A stretch of DNA of 64,000 nucleotides, taken from positions 1 to 64,000 of the forward strand of contig JAFQOH010000244.1 of NCBI GenBank assembly GCA_017403345.1, given 5' to 3'. This DNA comes from RGIG3701 sp017403345 (lineage in GTDB: Bacteria > Planctomycetota > Planctomycetia > Pirellulales > Thermoguttaceae). Position numbers and translations under genes: made by a program. Below are positions 61,331 through 64,000 of this stretch, in pieces; the stretch's first letter is position 1; each line of letters starts with the position of its first letter. The notes under the pieces were generated by a model, which saw nothing but the letters and a program-made list of their open reading frames with translations, did not search any database and had not been told where the DNA came from.

Positions 61331-62986
61331 ATGAATCCCCAAGAATCCATTCAAACAAAGTTGAACGCACTTTGCAAAAATTTCAAACGCCTTCCCTATT
61401 TGTTTGTCGGGTCCGGTTTTTCTAGAAGATATTTGGGACTCCCAAGCTGGAAGACGCTTTTGGAATACTATGCGCGGCAGCTCAAAGAAGATGATCCGGA
61501 CCTTGCTTTTCTCATCTATGAGAATATGGCTGAAGATAAAATAAATTCAGACAGGAACCAAGGAAACAAATTTGCGGTCATCGCCAGTCTGTTGGAAAAA
61601 GATTTCAATACCCGCTGGCTAAATGATCCCGCGTTTCGCCAAAAACACTCCGCCTACAGAGCACAAGTTCAGGAAAATGAATCGGCATTTCGGCTGGATG
61701 TCATCCAATATATTCAGGAGAGTACCCAACAGCGGTTGCCGAAACTCTCTGAAGATCCGGAGATCCAAAAGCTCAAACAGATCCACAATCGCAATATTGG
61801 CGGCGTGATCACGACCAATTACGACATCCTGCTGGAACACCTGTTTCCGAAATTCAATCCGTTCGTCGGGCAGGATGACCTGTTGCTGAAACCAATGTTC
61901 GGGATCAATGAGATCTACAAGATCCACGGCTGCGTTTCCCAACCGTCAAGTATCGTTATTACACAGAAAGATTACGAACATTTCCAAGAAAAATGTGATT
62001 ACCTGACTGCCAAGTTGCTGACCATTTTTCTGGAAAATCCGATTTTCTTTTTAGGATACAGTCTTTCCGATGAAAATATCCGAAAGATCCTGAAAAGTGT
62101 TGCCGGGTGTATTCCCCCGGAAAAACAGGATGAAATCAGCAAACAGCTTATTTTCATCGACTGGCTGCCTCCGGAATCTCAGGAAAACGAGCAGTTTGAA
62201 ATCGTCCGGAATCTTTCGCAAACCGATATTTTGCCAATGACCCATGTCCGTTTGCGTTCTTTTACCCCAGTCTATGAAGCTCTGGCAAAAGTACGCAGCC
62301 GGTATGCCCCCAAACTTCTCTACCAACTAAAACACGACATCTACAAACTGGTCCTGACTCAGGAACCGACTGAAAAAATGTACATTCAGGGTCTGGATGA
62401 TGGAAAGATTCCCAATCATGTGGAATTTGTGATCGGTGTTGGTGTCTTAGACCAATTCGGCATGAAAGGTTTTACCAAAATCGATTCAGATGAAATTTTT
62501 GAAGACATTATCCTGGATAATTTAAAAGAAAAATATCCACATTCAGATTTTCACACTGGAATCATACGCTATATCCTCAATGAAGAGAACGGGAAAAAAA
62601 CACTGCCGTTTTACAAATACATTCAATCTGTTCCTCAACATGAAATTCCGGAAAAACTTTGGATAAAATATTCACAAACTTTCGATGAGATATTTCCTCC
62701 ACAAAAATCAATGCAAAGAGGAAAATCAAAATTTCATTCGATCCGTGAAATCGTTGAATATGCGGAAGTTATCTACAAACAGATCTACAATATCAAAGCG
62801 TTGCTTCAATCAGAAATACAAATTGATGAACTTGAGGATCTGTTGAGAAATTTACTCAAAGAACATCCGATCTCAACATGGAGAGAAAAAGGCTTTCAAC
62901 CTTATGCCTCACAGATCCGAAGCCTGATCCGTCTGTATGACTGGATGAAATTTAAAAAAGAAAAGGGAATCGCTGACAAACTGTAG
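61331..62986 (+). CDS. SIR2-domain protein, candidate anti-phage defence effector
   Basis: 551 residues. The N-terminal half is a SIR2-like NAD-binding domain: FVGSGFSRRYLGLPSW (about 25-40), VITTNYDILLEHLF (about 159-172), YKIHGCV (about 196-202) and FLGYSLSDENI (about 240-250). The C-terminal 290 residues are unrecognised, helix-rich and Lys/Glu/Ile-rich. Stand-alone proteins of the SIR2_2 type deplete NAD during phage infection in other bacteria; that role is inferred. The ribosome-binding site GGAGGG overlaps the end of dnaE, so the two are probably co-transcribed. It is more A+T-rich than dnaE, which suggests later arrival. Confidence 0.8.
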   Translation: MNPQESIQTKLNALCKNFKRLPYLFVGSGFSRRYLGLPSWKTLLEYYARQLKEDDPDLAFLIYENMAEDKINSDRNQGNKFAVIASLLEKDFNTRWLNDPAFRQKHSAYRAQVQENESAFRLDVIQYIQESTQQRLPKLSEDPEIQKLKQIHNRNIGGVITTNYDILLEHLFPKFNPFVGQDDLLLKPMFGINEIYKIHGCVSQPSSIVITQKDYEHFQEKCDYLTAKLLTIFLENPIFFLGYSLSDENIRKILKSVAGCIPPEKQDEISKQLIFIDWLPPESQENEQFEIVRNLSQTDILPMTHVRLRSFTPVYEALAKVRSRYAPKLLYQLKHDIYKLVLTQEPTEKMYIQGLDDGKIPNHVEFVIGVGVLDQFGMKGFTKIDSDEIFEDIILDNLKEKYPHSDFHTGIIRYILNEENGKKTLPFYKYIQSVPQHEIPEKLWIKYSQTFDEIFPPQKSMQRGKSKFHSIREIVEYAEVIYKQIYNIKALLQSEIQIDELEDLLRNLLKEHPISTWREKGFQPYASQIRSLIRLYDWMKFKKEKGIADKL

Positions 62987-63061
62987 GAAGTCATCCGCAT
63001 TTGCCAGAAATTCCCAATTGTAATGTAGGGGACACAGTGCGCAACTGCACCCTTACTTTAA

Positions 63062-63096
63062 ATTTTACAAAACATGCAAAATAATTCAAGGGGGGG
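63062..63096 (-). promoter_or_regulatory. Promoter-like site pointing into the SIR2 gene
   Basis: Minus strand: seven C (63090-63096), TTGAAT (63084-63089), 16-base spacer, TAAAAT (63062-63067). It points leftward, antisense to the 3' end of the SIR2 gene, and no minus-strand gene follows. Confidence 0.4.
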
Positions 63097-63145
63097 AATG
63101 CGAAAATTTTAATTTTTTAATTCACCCTCTCTATGGAGAAAATTT

Positions 63146-64000
63146 ATGAAACTCACATCATGCATGACTTCCAAAGGACCGCGGGCAGCTGCGGTCGTGG
63201 AGGACGGAAAAAAGCTCGTCGTTTTCGACTGCTCCGTCAAAGAACTTTTTGAACAGGAAAATTGGCTGGAAACAGCAAAAAAATTCGTCGAGGATACCCT
63301 CACGGCACGGCGTCCGCCATGTATCGCCGCGATGGAAGATGCGGAACTCCTCCCGCCGGTCCCGGACCCGCAGAAGATCGCGTGCGTTGGTCTGAATTAC
63401 GCAGATCATGCCGCTGAAACTGGAGATTCCATCCCGGATCATCCGGTCATCTTCAACAAATTCCCCACCGCACTGAGCCAAAATGGTGCCGTCGTTCCGA
63501 TCCCTGCCGTCTCGGACAAGATCGACTACGAAGCGGAACTGGTCATCGTCATCGGAAAAAAAGGGCGGGACATTTCCCCCGAATACGCGATGGAGTACGT
63601 CGCTGGTTACTGCTGCGGAAATGACGTCTCGGCACGCGACTGGCAGATGCGTCCCCCGGCGAGGCAGTGGTTTCTCGGAAAAACTTTCGACGGTTTTGCG
63701 CCGATCGGTCCATGGATCGTGACGCCGGATGAGATCCCGGATCCACACACACTCAAGATCCAGATGCGCCTCAATGGCCAAATCATGCAGGATTCCAGCA
63801 CAAGCCGATTCATCTTCAGCGTCCCGTTCCTGATCCACTGGATCTCGCAGGTCTGCACGCTCCTGCCGGGCGACCTGATCTTCACCGGAACTCCTCCGGG
63901 AGTCGGTATGGGACGCGATCCGCAGGTCTTCCTCAAGTCAGGCGACGTCTGCGAAGTGGAGATCGAAAAGATCGGCCTCCTGCGCAATGAATTCCGTTAA
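63146..64000 (+). CDS. Fumarylacetoacetate hydrolase family protein
   Basis: 284 residues, complete to its TAA at the window edge. A short N-terminal domain is followed by the FAH fold. CVGLNYADHAAETGDSIPDH holds the catalytic His, PVIFNKFPTALSQNG and DYEAELVIVIGKKGRDIS hold the metal-binding acidic residues, and GYCCGNDVSARDWQ, GKTFDGFAPIGPWIVTPDEI and FTGTPPGVGMGRDP follow. Members cleave C-C bonds of acyl-pyruvates or decarboxylate oxaloacetate; the substrate is open. GGAG lies 7 bases before the ATG. Confidence 0.9.
   Translation: MKLTSCMTSKGPRAAAVVEDGKKLVVFDCSVKELFEQENWLETAKKFVEDTLTARRPPCIAAMEDAELLPPVPDPQKIACVGLNYADHAAETGDSIPDHPVIFNKFPTALSQNGAVVPIPAVSDKIDYEAELVIVIGKKGRDISPEYAMEYVAGYCCGNDVSARDWQMRPPARQWFLGKTFDGFAPIGPWIVTPDEIPDPHTLKIQMRLNGQIMQDSSTSRFIFSVPFLIHWISQVCTLLPGDLIFTGTPPGVGMGRDPQVFLKSGDVCEVEIEKIGLLRNEFR

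Overview
The window reads as chromosomal DNA of a planctomycete. The markers are two DUF1559 pseudopilin-like proteins with the N-terminal prepilin motif and the C-terminal H-x9-DG-type motif, two PEP-CTERM exported proteins, a topoisomerase VI B subunit in a bacterium, a cytochrome-containing HzsA-like protein, and a flagellar operon. This placement rests on gene content; no 16S gene is present and no similarity search could be run. An assignment near Pirellulales/Thermoguttaceae is plausible but unproven.

Layout. 1-2184: start of an unknown gene and a B12-binding radical SAM enzyme, both minus strand. 2185-2996: non-coding, with 11-bp iterons and copy A of a dispersed inverted-repeat element. 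2997-9593: an AsmA/TamB-type envelope giant, a small lipoprotein, and a DUF1559 plus PEP-CTERM pair. 9594-10096: a strong promoter and a 15-unit array of 13-bp repeats. 10097-20468: a long minus-strand run with an MFS transporter, a GltS-type symporter, hydroxyacyl-CoA dehydrogenase, a ROK kinase fused to an Mth938-like domain, an SDR epimerase, an inositol-phosphatase-family enzyme, VanZ and bifunctional homocysteine methyltransferase/MTHFR. 20895-30499: large exported proteins (DUF11 surface protein, tandem alpha/beta hydrolase, alkaline-phosphatase-superfamily enzyme, HzsA-like cytochrome protein).

30500-34161 is an A+T-richer accessory island. It holds copy B of the dispersed element and a tandem duplication of a module made of a very small peptide gene, a conserved hairpin and a YbjN-like chaperone gene, with two more peptide genes (27 and 38 codons) between. 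It continues with a strong promoter driving a long structured RNA, then a secreted protein of unknown function. This is the best candidate for an undescribed system.

34185-35529: hisG and hisI. 35832-42603: a flagellar operon headed by an alpha/beta-hydrolase-like protein without a recognisable catalytic triad, followed by a natural FliF-FliG fusion, FliH, FliI and FliJ. 42693-51674: topoisomerase VI B, coaD, rpsT, a TPR protein, two metallophosphoesterases and a type-4 uracil-DNA glycosylase, all minus strand. 52223-57279: a second DUF1559 plus PEP-CTERM pair. 57463-64000: dnaE, a SIR2-domain candidate defence gene 4 bp downstream of dnaE, and a fumarylacetoacetase-family protein.

Two themes recur. 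Short in-frame tandem repeats occur in many coding regions. Promoters share a pattern in which a run of C lies at or within about two bases upstream of the -35 box, with a TAAAAT or TATAAT -10 box 16-17 bases further on.
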